Source of the DNA: Cocos nucifera
Taxonomy: Eukaryota; Streptophyta; Magnoliopsida; Arecales; Arecaceae
Reading direction: 5' to 3'
Length of the DNA stretch: 64,000 nucleotides
NCBI GenBank assembly: GCA_006176705.1
Contig: QRFJ01004307.1
Coordinates: 1-64,000, forward strand
In this document: positions 35,708 through 47,766 of the stretch, one piece after another
Layout: each line of letters begins with the position of its first letter
Numbering within the stretch: the stretch's first letter is position 1
Program-made: the position numbers and the translations under genes
Notes under the pieces: generated by a model
Told to the model about the DNA's origin: nothing
The model's input: the letters and a program-made list of their open reading frames with translations, nothing else
Databases searched by the model: none

Positions 35708-38700
35708 ATGTCTGCATCAAATCCACTAGCCAAAATCTTAGATACCCACAAATTGATTGGATCCAATTATAAAGATTGGCTTAGGGATTACAAAATCATT
35801 TTAGATTCTGAGAAGTTGTTTTATGTATTGGACCAAGACCCACGCACCTTACCAGCCCATCCGATCGCTCTTTGGAGAAATGGATGGATGATGATAATAA
35901 GGTCAGGTACTACATGTTGGGCTCAATGTCAAATGAGCTACCGCGCCAACATGAAGACATCAAGACTGCTTTCCAAATATTGGCTCACCTACAAGAGTTA
36001 TTTGGAGAGTAGAGTCATGCAGCCCGATATCAAGTCTCCCATAGAATTTTTAAGGCATAAATGCATGATGGGCAGTTGGTCTCAGAGGAGCTTGAGAAGC
36101 ATGATGTGATCATGGACAAGAACTTGCAGATTGATGTGATCCTGCAGTCCTTGATAGATGCATATGGTTAGTTTATTATGAACAATCATATGCATAAACT
36201 ACAGTGTACCTTACCTAAACTAATGAATATGCTGATCACTGCTGAGCTTACTATGAAAGGTTCAAAGGACTCAGTACTTGCTATAGAGCGGACATCCACC
36301 AAAAGAAAGTCTGTTGAAAAGATGAAGAAGTTAGCAAAGAAGCGAAAGATAGAAGGCAGAAAGAAGAAGAAGGAAGAGCCAAAGAAGAAGGCTGCTGATA
36401 AGGAAAAGTATTTTCATTACAATACCGACGGGCATTAGAAGCGGAACTATCCTTTATACTTGGCCAACCTGAAGAACAAGAAGGAGGTAGGTCCTTCTAG
36501 AGGTATGCTCGTTATTGAATCTAACCTTATAGTTTCTTCTGTATCTAATTGGATGCTTGACTCTTATTCTAGTGCTCACTTGTGCACTTCCATGCAAGGT
36601 CTTGAGGAGAGTAGAAGCCTGAGGGATGGTGATATGATCCTGCACATCGAAAATGGAGCAAAAATTGCTACTATGGTCATAGGAACCTACCCTCTTCGAT
36701 TATCTTCAAGATTAGATTTAATACTTAAGGACTGTTATTTTGTACCTACAGCAAGCAGTAATTTAATTTTTGTTTCTTGTTCAGCACAAGAAGATTATGT
36801 AATTAGCTTTTCTAAGGACCACTATACTATTCTTTTTGAAAGAAATAAAATTGCAAGTGATTTCTTAATTAACAATTTCTATCAGTTACATGTTGATGTA
36901 TCTGTATTAAATATCAAGCAAAACATGAATGCCATATGATCTAAGTGACCTAGGGATAGTCTAAATGATAGGTATCTATGGCACCTTAGGCTAGGTCATA
37001 CAGCTAAATATAGGATTAAGAAATTGAAGAAATCTAAACTTATAAGTCCATTGACTTTCGAGTCATATCTGATTTATGAATCATGCTTTCAAGGCAAAAT
37101 GACCAAGCTCCCTTTTGTAAGACAAGAAAAAAGGGTCAGGGACCTACTTACCCTAGTACATATAGATGTGCATGGTCCATTTGATGTACTGACCAAAGGC
37201 AATTATGTCTACTTCATTATCTTTATCGATGATCTGTCTCGGTACAGATATGTGTACCTAATGCGTCACAAGTCTGAAACCTTTGAAAAGTTCAAAAAAT
37301 TTAGATATAAAGTAGAAAAGCAAACTAAAAAATTCATTAAAATTCTTTGATCAGATCGAGGTGAATACCTTAGTCAAAAATTTCTAGACTATCTCAAGGA
37401 TAATGGCATAGTCTCATAATGGACTCCACCTGAAATGCCTCAACTCAATAGAATTTCAGAATAGAGAAATTGGATCCTATTAGATATGGTCCGATCCATG
37501 ATGAGCTTCATGACCTTCCTAAATTTTTTTAGGGACATAGTCTAATGACTGCAATCTACTTACTGAATCGGGTCATTCCTACCACACCGTATGAGATATG
37601 GCATGATAGGAAACCAAGTCTGAGTCATCTCAGAATTTGAAGTTGTCTGGCCTATGTTAAGAGACAGCAGATGGACAAGTTAGAGTATAGATCATTTAGA
37701 GCTCGGTTTGTTAGATATCCTAAAGAGGCATTAGGATATTATTTCTATCTTTCTGAAGACCATAATGTGTTTATGAGTTGACAAGCCATTTTTCTTGAAA
37801 AATAGTTTGTTCAAGATGGTGGCATTAGAAGACAGATTTGGCTCAAGAAGAAGGTCTCTGAAGAGCAACGAGCCAAGGAACCTATGGAACCCAGCCAGTC
37901 ATAGCCAACCCAAACACAACCTCCTCCACCTTGTAGATCAGGTAGGATTTTTCGTCCTCCTGAAAAATACTTAGATACTATTCAAGAGGATGTAGAGAAA
38001 ATATTTTTCATGAAAAATGAGGTTCATGATGATGATCTCAAAATCTATTATGAGTCAATATCTGATATTGACTTTGAGAAATGGTTAAAGACAATGAAGT
38101 TAGAGACTGATTCAATATGCTTGAACCAAGTCTGGATCTTGGTAGATCCACCTGAAGGTATAGTACCTATTAGGTGTAAATGAATCTTTAAGAGAAAGAT
38201 AGGTACCGATGGAAATGTAGAGACATTTAAAGCTAGGCTCATAATGAAAGAATATAGTCAGCACGAAGGCATTGACTATCAGAAGATCTTTTCACTAGTA
38301 GCCATGCTAAAATCCATCCACACATTGCTTGCTGTTGTAGCCTATTTTGATTATAAAATATGGTAGTTAGATATAAAAAAGGCATTCCTAAATCGATATC
38401 TTAAGGAAGATATCTATATGGAACAATCGCTTGGTTTCAAATCTAGTGATAGTAATCATATGGTCTGCAAATTGCAAAGATCCATATATGGACTTAAGCA
38501 AGCATCTCAAAGCTGGAATGCTCATTTTAATGATATGATCAAATTATTGATTTCATCAAAAATGAGGAGCCTTGTGTATTCAAAAAGGTCAGTGGGAGTG
38601 CTATTATCTTCCTTATACTGTACATGGATGACATCCTCCTAATTGAAAATCATATTTCCATATTGACCACGATCAAAATATGGCTATCAAAAGAGTTCTC

Positions 38701-39600
38701 TATGAAAAACCTAGGAGAAGCATCCTTAATGTTAGAAATTAAGATCTATAGAGATAGACTAAATAGGATGCTGGGTCTCTCACAAAAGATGTACATAAGA
38801 AGGTGCTGAAGAGGTTCAGCATGAAAAACTTCAAGAGAAGACTTGTACCCTTCAAACATGGCATTCATCTCTCCAATAAGATGTGCCCCAGCACACCTAA
38901 GGAGATTGAACACATGAGCAAGATCTCGTATGCTTTGGCAATAGGGAGTCTCATGTACACTATGCTATGTATACAACCAAATATCGCACATGCTGTGAGT
39001 ATCATGAGCAGGTATTAGTCGAATCCAGACAAAGAGCACTGAACTTCTGTGAAGTGTATCCTTAAGTACTTGAGAATGACTAAGGATATGCTTCTAGTCT
39101 TTAGGAATGGAGAACTCTAGGTTCAAGGGTATACATACTCAGATTTTATGTCTAATATAGATGATCAAAAATTAACATCTGATAGTTTATTTGTGTGCAA
39201 TGATAGTGCTGTGAGCTAGAAGAGTTCCAAGCAGACAGTGATCGCAGACTTCACTATGGAAGTTGAGTGCATCACTACATCGAAAGCTATAAAAGAAGCA
39301 TTATGGGACAAGAAGTTTGCCACAGAACTTCGAGTGATGCCATCAGATGCCATTCCTCTCTACTACGATAATAATAGTACCATAGCCCTAGCTAAGGAGC
39401 TGAGGTCTCACCAAAAGTCGAAGCATATCGAGTGGCGATATCATCTCATATGCGATTACCTCGAGAAGGATTACGTCGAGGTCAAGAGAGTCGACACTAC
39501 AAATAATGCGGCCGACCCACTAATGAAATCATTGAGCAAGCAGAAGATTGAATCCTACCTTGAGAAAACGGGATTTAGATTTGTAGCCCAGTTGCTTTAG
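35708..39600 (+). pseudogene. gag-pol: Copia-B gag-pol polyprotein, decayed
   Basis: It starts at ATG 35708 with MSASNPLAKILDTHKLIGSN, the conserved Gag N-terminus of this lineage. A frameshift lies near 35870. The zinc knuckle near 36410-36440 is damaged (HYN in place of HCN, and a TAG). The protease motif reads LDSYSSAHLC near 36557 instead of DSGSS. Integrase core pieces lie at 37130-37410 with TAA at 37417. TGA at 37779 and TAG at 37803 fall between integrase and RT. In RT, CKWIF has a TGG-to-TGA stop near 38180 and the active site is YMDD at 38621-38632. RNase H runs to about 39560. The last codons are followed by AAGTGGGAG at 39604-39612, the polypurine tract. It is inactive, with many stops and indels. 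Confidence 0.92.
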
Positions 39601-39614
39601 GTCAAGTGGGAGTT

Positions 39615-39868
39615 TGTTAGATGAGTGCCCTAGAACTCAGATTGGCTGATACTTATAATACACTTTCTAGGAGCATTTTTATAATTTCGACTTAAAATTA
39701 ATAAAGGGTTTTTTTCTATCATGTTATGTGTAAAGTGTTTGTGATACATCCTTTAAGTTAATGAGAATGATAATACATATTTTCAAGAGTTGAAAATTTA
39801 ACACATGTACTTTCATAATTAACTCATAAATTACTCTCGACCATAGGATCATCATGAGGATAGTGATC
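39615..39868 (+). repeat. 3' LTR of Copia-B, first part
   Basis: It starts TGTTAGATGAGTGCCC and is interrupted at TGATC (39864-39868), the left target duplication of the gypsy element. It resumes at 61610. Confidence 0.9.
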
Positions 39869-40718
39869 TGTTGGTGCGAAATTTGGTTGCCATCAAAGAA
39901 GTGCTGGAGTCGGAGAAGACGAGGTTGCCGTCGATGACCTGCAAAATAAATCTCGTCTAGAGCCTAGGGTGGTGGCTCTGGCAAGATCCTTCGATGGTCA
40001 AGTTAGCTTTTTCGGTCAACAAAAATGAAGTGCTCAGTCAAGAAAGTTGCAGAGTTTTGGGAGAGAGAAGAGAGCCCCCCCCAAAACATATCTACAGGGT
40101 CTCTTTTATAGACGAAGCCTGTAACAAACTAATAGTGACAGCCATAACTGTCGGATAGTGGGCCGCTCGGGGCCACATGGAGTTTGTTATGGAGGATAGT
40201 ATTTGTTATTGTGAGGTGCTAGTCTGTTTGAGATTTGATAGTCAAAGTTCGAAGGAGTGGATGTTGGTTGGTGATGACCTTTAAGCTATATCAATTCTAA
40301 AGGAGTTTGGACTCCTCTAAGATAGTTTGGGTGTGGGTCAGTTCATGTCGCGTATAGGATCGAACTCATGCGGAGACCTTCCTGGATGATTGTGGAAAGT
40401 TTGGCCGCTAGAGGAGTCCAAAAGGAGTTCAGCTACTGAAGGAGTCTGGAAGGAGTTTGGTTGCTAAAGGGGTCCGAAAAGGATTTGACCGTTGGAGGAG
40501 TTTGAAAGGAATTCGACTGCTGAAGGAGTCCGGAAGGAGTTTGGCTACTTAAGAAGGGAGCCAAAAAGGATTCGGCCGTTGGAGGAGCTCGGAAGGAGTT
40601 TGGGCACTGGAGGGATCCTCAGAGGAAGAATTTTTGATCGAAGCTCTTCTGTGGTTACCAGTTACATTAGGCTAAGCATCAAACTAGACTTCGATGAGAG
40701 CGGGGTTTATCTCTAATA
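39869..40718 (-). repeat. 3' LTR of Gypsy-1 (left copy)
   Basis: 850 bp, matching 60757-61604 with roughly one difference in eight to ten bases. On the minus strand it starts TATTAGAGATAAACCCC, the canonical TG mutated to TA. Just inside at 40719-40735 the minus strand reads AAGAGTAGGAGGACTAT, a likely polypurine tract. A TATA box lies on the minus strand at 40104-40110 (TCTATAAAAGAGACC context). Confidence 0.88.
40390..40640 (-). repeat. Tandem repeats of about 30 bp in U3 of the gypsy LTR
   Basis: Seven or so degenerate units of about 28-31 bases have the plus-strand core CTGAAGGAGTCCGGAAGGAG. They lie upstream of the minus-strand TATA box, in the enhancer position. The other LTR has the same array at about 61270-61500. 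Confidence 0.8.
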
Positions 40719-41314
40719 ATAGTCCTCCTACTCTTGAGTTCAAAATTTGAAGGGAGGAAAAAGACGACAGCCGAAGTCTGATCCCAGGTTACCACGCTTG
40801 TCAAGATGAGATGTTTCAATGTTTACCATGTTGGCACCGAAACTTTCTAAGTCTAAAATAAGTTTGAAAAGATGGTCCTTCGAATCTCCCACCGAAACTC
40901 TATCCTAGGTATGGCATCATAAAGACTCCATCCATCGTTGCTGCTCTATCATGATGAGTGGGACACACAGTGCATGCTGACCGACCGAAGTTGATCTGCA
41001 ATCATAACTGCTTTGGGTTACCTCTAGCTATTTAAGGCCTTCTCCTATTGTTCGAAAGTCATTCTTGCCCAAGTCTTCTTCTTCCGTCGGCCCCCATTCG
41101 CCTTCTTCCCGAGGGTCTCATCCTTCTCTAGTCTTTCTGAGCTCTGAACACCCTTTTGATTGATTCTCATCGCATCCATCATCCTTTCATTCTTTCTGGT
41201 CAGTTTAGGTCCGTTTCCTAATCCTTCTCTTAGGTTATTCATGCTTATCAATTCTGGCTCCTTGCTTTCCTGATTTTTTTTTGGGAGGGTTTCTTAAGGT
41301 TTATCTTAATCTGA

Positions 41315-43266
41315 ATGTCTTCTAAAACCTTCCACTCCATCGGTTCGTGGGGCTCGTCCGGACTGATCTTCTTTAATTTTGCACCCCTGGTCGAGACAGA
41401 ATCTAGGAACATGTCCCACTCATCTTTTGCTCTAGACACCATCCCATCCATCCTTACCCCGGATGATCTTTCTCTGATCTGAATCCAATATGGAATACCT
41501 CCAGAATATGACCTTGAACTCCCCAGCTTCGACGACTAGATCAGCCCTCCTCCGATCGGCCGATTTTATTTGTACTTAGAAGCTTTGCACGGTGGGCTTA
41601 GACTCCCACTGCCCCCATTCATAGTCATCCTCTTTCGATTTTTAAACATCTCCTTTGCATCTATCATACCAAACTTCTTTCGGTTCATCATAGGTTTTCT
41701 CTCCCTCTGTCGATTAACCAAAGTCCAACTGATCATTTTATTTTTTAGGAATTTTTATACCTTCAAGCGCCATCCTTCCATGAAGGATTGGTGGTACTTT
41801 TTTCTCCAGATCGGCAAGAAGGGGTTATTGAAAGGTGCCTCTTCTTCTATTCACAACTGAAAGAAAAAGTTCTTTTTTGTACATTGCCCAACCTTGCCAT
41901 TAGGTCTTCCTTCATGGGGTTATATTAGAGAGTTAGTTCACCGAGCTCCTAGCTTAGATGGAGCTGACCTTGATTCCTTCGATAAACTTAAGGTGTACCA
42001 AGCTCCTCTTCTTTCTGACCTTCTAAAGGAACAGACCTTGTTCAACCTAGGTCTGAGTTCCCGCAATCCTGTTGGTACATCTTTTAATTTTTGAATCCAT
42101 ACGATTTCGCGCACATGTATTGCCACTGACCACTCTTCTTTTTCTGCTACAGAGATGGATGCACAAGTTGCCAACATGCTTACCAAAGGGCTCTTCACCA
42201 GGAGGAGAAAAGGGAAGATGCAAAATGATGACTCAAAGAGGGCGAAGGTCGATCTTTCCAGCTCTAGAGTTCCCACCTCCACTACCACTGCGCCCGAGGT
42301 CATCGTCGGTGCCGAGATTGCCCCAACTATCGAGGTTGACACCGCTAGTGTAGACCCGATACCTTCCATGCCCTCAGATCCCTCCAGTGGGGACTGGGTT
42401 TCAGAGCTTCCTATCAACAAAGGGACAGGAGAGGGAAGAAAAAAGAAAGCCATTGTGAAGACATCCTGCAAGGCTCGCTTAGGCGGATCGGATGGCGACG
42501 ACAACGAACAAGGGGAGGATCCCTTGGACAACCCAAAGATCATTTAGGATCTTATCGATAGATTTGCCATGCCTGAGGTGGTGGATCAGATGGCCGACCT
42601 AGATCCACGGCAGCTCATCTGGGGTTCTCTCAGAACCATCCACATGGTGATTGCTCCATTGCTCGACTCTTTCTCTTCTCTTATATGCTTTTCTTCTTCT
42701 CTTCTTCTTGTTTTTTTTTTAAACACCAATCATTTGTTACAGTTGGATCACAAGATGCTCGCTCACATAAAGTGGGTGCATCATCAAGAGGTGGAGGCAT
42801 AGAAGGCCCAAGAGGACCTTCGAGCCGAGGTCCATTATCTTCAAGAGAGGGTCGACAAGGTCGAGCACCTTGCCAAGGAGAAGGCGGCGGACATCGAAAG
42901 TCTTCAAGGCAGGCTCTGTAAAGAGGAGTTCACCTCAACCGGACTAAAGGCTGCACTGGCCCTGGATGAGGAGAGGAGGAAGGAAGTCGAAAATAGGGTC
43001 GCTGAACTAGAGACCCAAATGCCAAAGTCGATCTTGGAGGCAATGACCTAGGCCATGGAAGAGTTCAAGACCAATCCTGAGATGTAGAACCTAAACGTCG
43101 AGTTTGGTTAGGAAGCGTTTATCAAGGGTTTCGAGCTCTGCGAAGGTAGGGTAGCCCGAAGATTTTTCGAGCTCGACCTTAGCTTTCTAGAGGAGGAGGA
43201 AAATGACATGGATGCAGGACTGTCTAATGCTGTAGTCGACCTTTTCTTTGATGAGCTCGCATCTGG
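41315..43266 (+). pseudogene. Gypsy-1 extra gene A, exons 1-3 (putative gypsy type transposon family), antisense to gag-pol
   Basis: Exon 1 starts at ATG 41315 (MSSKTFHSIGSW) and encodes the recognisable core LYLEALHGGLRLPLPPFIV (near 41571), then FKRHPSMKDWWYFF and GASSSIHN, ending about 42074. Introns of 78 bases (42075-42152, GTACAT...CTACAG) and 96 bases (42647-42742, GTGATT...TTACAG) follow. Exon 2 (42153-42646) encodes a Lys-rich then Ser/Thr/Asp-rich linker. Exon 3 (from 42743) is a long coiled coil (LDHKMLAHIKW, LQERVDKVEHLAKEKAADIE). Stops are few and mostly TAG or TGA where CAG or TGG would fit. Copia-D interrupts exon 3 at codon TCT-GG; it resumes in frame at 53654. The core matches Pfam PF04195 by recognition. 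The biochemical role is unknown. It lies downstream of pol on the opposite strand, as extra genes of Tat-type elements do. Confidence 0.72.
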
Positions 43267-45537
43267 TGTTAGATATATGTGCCCTAGAAGTCAGAATTGG
43301 CTGACACTTGTAATACACTTCTAGGGGCAAAATTGTAATTTTGACTATAATTAATGAAATGGGTTATTTTCTATCACACATGTGTATTTAGTGTCTGTGA
43401 TACATCCTTTGAGTTAATGGTAATGATAATTCATATTTTCAAGAGTTGAAAATTTAAGACATGAATAATCATTATTAACTCATAAACAGCTCCCGACCAT
43501 AGGATCATCACGAGGATGGTGATTGATCCAGAAGGTTGGTGTACGATCGCTTCTCTTTAGTAGATGAGTCTTGAGTCTACGGTGTGGAGACACCGGAGCG
43601 AGAGTATAGGTACTCGTTAGAGAACGAGGGCACTGAGCGTGACCACCTCGAGTAGTCATTAGGAAGTCTACCTTCTCGTCAATGACTGACTCGATGCTGC
43701 AGTAGTGTGTCTGGTTCTTTGACCTGAGATGCATCGGCAGTTCACCTTGAGGGTGTTATAGTTTGACTACACCATTACTCGGTCTCCTAGCCATATGGAA
43801 CCCTGAGGTGTATGTTGGCTGTGACATGTTCATTGTAGGAACTGGATTGCATCAAGATGGGATCTATCTACCTCGGTGGTAGAGGAGTAGCCCTATGATG
43901 ATCATGAGAATCAAGTCCTGAAGCCCATGGCCATGGCAGAGTGAAATAATAGAAAGAGTTTCTATTTAGATTTTCACATTGGACTCGAATCGAATGATTA
44001 CATCATATGACAGAGACTAGGGTTTAACGAGTTCACCTTAACCCTAATCTGATCGGGGCTCAAGATAGAAGAACTTAATCACACAGGTAGCTGCACCAAG
44101 AGGTTCGCATTCAGCTCTGATGGGTTGCCACCATATACTGCTAGGTGTCACTGGTGGATTTTGGGAGCAATTAGAATGATTTAGATGATCGATCATTCTA
44201 GCTGTTCGAATCAGAAGAGTTCTGATCCATCGAAAGGAGTTTCGATGATGTCTATGATAGAGATCATGACATATCCCATTACCATACAGAACTGAACCTA
44301 ACTGGGTCACACAAACAAGGGTTTGAATCTGGTGATCATCAATTGAACTGATCTAGTTCAATTGATCTGAATGAGATTCAATTAGGTTCAAGGAAATCGT
44401 GCTAGCACTCGATTGAACCTAACGTTCTTCTTTTACTATCATAAATAAGTTGTCCTGACTGAGCCAAAGGAGTTTGTGCTCAATTAGAGGCCTTCATATG
44501 GTCTGACTGGAGGTTGTCCAAGTCAGAAATAGGTTGTCTTATTTGTAAGACATTACCTGCCATTTTTGGTCACCTGCCATTTCTTGTTCTTTGACTTTGG
44601 TCAAAAGTCTACCTTTGACTGGTCAAACGTTGACCATTCACCCTTTGACTTTTGACCACATGTCATGCACCTATTGGAGAGCTGGTGGGGGCCTGTCCCC
44701 CTGCCAGAACCTGGCAAGGAGAAGGGCGCACGCCAAGGGTGGCGTGAGCCCAAGTAGGAGGCGCCTAGGAGTCCTTGTTGGACAAGGACTCCACCTCCCT
44801 TTTGGATTCCAATCAGAGTTCTACTAAGAATCCAGTTTGACTGGTCTTAGGCACCCTCTAAGGAGGAATCCAGGGGTCTCTATTCCAACCAATCAGATTT
44901 AGATCTGATTTCACAAAGGGTTGTGATTGGTTGAGAGGAAGAGGAGTTGGATCACAAGAGGTCTATAAATAAGACCCTGCGCCCAACCCTAATTCCAATG
45001 CTATTAGATACGCCCCAAGGCTGCCTCTCCCCTCCTTCTCCATGCCATAGTCTCTTCTCCTCTTGCTCTCCACGTCCAAAAGGTGTTTTGGACTTAGTTT
45101 GGTGCGATTCAGATCAAGGAAAGGCGATCAAAAGCAAGAAGGCTGCGCTGCTGCAAAAGGACGACTGCAGATCTTCAAAAGAGTTTTGAAGATCCTCCAG
45201 ATCAGATCCAGATCTGATTTTTGGAGGTGTGATAGAGAAGAAGAGGATCTCTAGATCCAACCCGAGTGGATACCGGTAGAGGCCAGGCGCTTGCGTGGCT
45301 AAGATCCAGAACCTTCCGCTGCAATCAGGATCATCTACAGGGTAATAGGATTACCCAAATCAGGTAAATTGAATTTGATTTAATTTATCTTATTTTATTT
45401 TATTTATTAAAATAATAAGAATCAGATCTGAAACATATCAAGATCTGATTTAGATCAAGAGAAAATTTTTGAAATATATCTCTTGATCTAATCAGATCTG
45501 GAACGAACCTGGACCGGGAAATCAGGATTTCCCTTCA
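43267..45537 (+). repeat. 5' LTR of Copia-D
   Basis: 2271 bp, TGTTAGATATATG to TTTCCCTTCA. It carries the TATA box at 44964 and the donor-like CAG|GTAAAT at 45363/45364. Confidence 0.95.
44964..44971 (+). promoter_or_regulatory. TATA box of the Copia-D 5' LTR
   Basis: TATAAATA, followed by AAGACCCTGCGCCC. The identical box in the 3' LTR is at 53077-53084. Transcription would start about 25-30 bases downstream and run through gag-pol. Confidence 0.75.
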
Positions 45538-45539
45538 AC

Positions 45540-45556
45540 TGGTATCAGAGCCATGG
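45540..45556 (+). other. Primer binding site of Copia-D (initiator tRNA-Met)
   Basis: TGGTATCAGAGCCATGG, two bases after the LTR. The first 13 bases complement the 3' end of plant initiator tRNA-Met. Confidence 0.92.
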
Positions 45557-47414
45557 TTCTAAGATTATTTAGATCTGATTTTAATTTTATTTTAATTAGA
45601 AAATAAAGTGATTTCAGATGTCACATGAGATGTGATCAGATCTGAAATCAGAAAAATTAAAATTAAATGATTTGGATCTAAGAATATGAAGATATGCATG
45701 ACTAGTTCTAGAATAGAATAGTTCTATAGAATAGTTTTGCATGTCTTTGATTTAATCTGATTAAATCATATTTTAGATCTTCTTATTTACTATTTTTTGA
45801 TATTATAAGTGTTATAATAACATCTGATAAACAGCAAATAAAAATTATTTAATTTTAAAATATCATATGAGATATGATTGATGCATGTCTAGACTAGTTG
45901 TAGAATAGTTCTACATAATTGTCTAGATTAGAATTTATTTTGATTAGATCAATTTAAATCTAATTTTTTAGATTATTATGAGATAATTTAGATCTAAAAA
46001 TATGCATGAATTGATACATGAGATGTATGCAAAATATGCCATGATTAGATCTACTTTATATATGAGATATATGATATAGATCTGATATTGTTTTGTAGTA
46101 TTGACATGTTCCTGATTAAGGCGTTCCTCTTGGCCGTCCGGTCATAAGAATGAAGAAGGGTTTAAAGGCCCTCTCTTTCCATTCGATGGGGTGTTCTTAT
46201 GACGTGTAGGGGTGCTGCGTGTTCGTCCTTAATCAGAAACCCAAAACTTACTTTCTGCAAAACCCTAGATCCTGAAACCCTAGGATTTATTGTGCATATT
46301 TTGTTTATGAACCCTAACTTAATTAAGAATTAAGTTTATGGAATATTAATTAGGTCTAAAATTGAGAATTTTCAGATCTAAGACATATTCATAATACTGG
46401 GTTCGGGCTTGGGTAGCTCAATTAGGTCTAAGCGGTTGATCAAACCGAATCAAGAGTTGGTTAGATGGGATCAACAATGCTTAAATTGACCAGCCTAATA
46501 GGATTAAGTCTGGGTCAAGATCGAGTCACGATCAAGCAAGACCTAATTAGGCTCAGAGGTTAGAGTCTGGATTGTAGGCTAACCCAATTGGTTCTGACTC
46601 AACAATTTGGTGTCTAAGGTAAGTTTGGCACAGACGACCGACTGGTTTTTAATTGGAAGCTACTCGACCTGAATGCATTCTTGTGCGAGTTAATGGCATA
46701 TTCCTTCCACCGGTCTCACTTACCTGGCCATATCTGTTGACACAGTTCTGATCTGAGGTGGTCAATAATCCGAGCTAACCCATGCCACTAGGTTAGTCAT
46801 AATTGTTATGACTAAGCCAAGTCTAGTTTAATGAGACCTGAATCAATTCTCCCTAAGAAAAGATTAAGTCTGAGGTCTTCCACCATTGTAGATGTGCGGG
46901 CCCTTCCCGGGGTTGATTGTTCTCGGCTGGATACAGTGGCTCAGTTGCACCGGGAAGACGCAACCATGTCTATTAGGCATTGGATGCTATGGGCTGGAGG
47001 ATGAGTTGGGCTCAATATTTTGGATACGGTGAGAGACTCAATTAGGAACCCAGTCTATGCAAATGGTGGGTCTGACTTAACTAAGGAGTGGATCAATATT
47101 CCTGGATACGGTGAGATTCATGAATTAGAGACCAAGTTTGGGTGCACCATGATTAGAGAATCATTGAACAAGAGTTGTTCACTCATTGGCTAACCCATCA
47201 CCAATAACTGTTAGGTGAGGTGATGAGTCAGTTGGTGAGACCGCACCACCCACTAGAAATCATTCAATCGTGGAGATTTTCGCATCTCTACAGAGGGAGT
47301 GTAGGGATCCGAGAAAATAGTGGGAGCTAATTTGTTTAAAAATAAAATCCCTAAACAAATTGGTCAAGTCAAAATTACAGTATCTAACTAGAATCTTTGA
47401 CTCTCTACAGGAAA
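45557..47414 (+). other. Copia-D leader, possible intron end
   Basis: About 1.86 kb without a credible gene, conserved in the other Copias. It ends TTTGACTCTCTACAG|GAAAATG: a pyrimidine tract and AG (47409-47410) five bases before the gag ATG. With the LTR donor at 45364 it would define a 2047-base intron that removes the primer site and leader. Confidence 0.6.
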
Positions 47415-47766
47415 ATGTCTGCGTCCAACCCACTGGCACGTATCCTAGACACACATAGACTGACTGGACCCAATTATAAAGATTGGCTCAGGAACTACAA
47501 AATTATTTTGGGTTTCAGAGAAGTTAACACATGTTTTGGACCAGGACCCTCCCACCTTACCAGCTCGTCCATCCACTGAACAGAGAGCGTCTCTGGAAAA
47601 ATGGATTGACGAAGACAATAAGGCCAGATACTACATGTTGGGCTCGATGTCTGATGAGCTCCAGCGCCAACATGAAGATATCGGGACTGCTCGCCAAATG
47701 TTGGCTCACCTGCAGGAGATGTTTGGTGAACAGAGTCGCGCAGCCAAATATCAAGTCACAAAATGA
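47415..47766 (+). pseudogene. gag: Copia-D gag, N-terminal part
   Basis: The start ATG at 47415 gives MSASNPLARILDTHRLTGPN, conserved with Copia-B at 35708. The Gag domain (UBN2-like) contains NYKDWLRNYKIIL, then a one-base insertion near 47512 shifts the frame. The continuation in the next frame begins near 47536 (MDQDPPTLPARP) and includes QRQHEDIGTARQMLAHLQEM and SRAAKYQVTK. It stops at TGA (47764-47766), a codon where Copia-C reads AGA. Gag would build the virus-like particle around the RNA. Confidence 0.9.

Noticed and set aside
41938..42543. 201-codon open frame on the minus strand
   Set aside because: It lies opposite the extra gene A exons, whose plus-strand frame has recognisable core motifs and splice sites; the minus frame has no such support.
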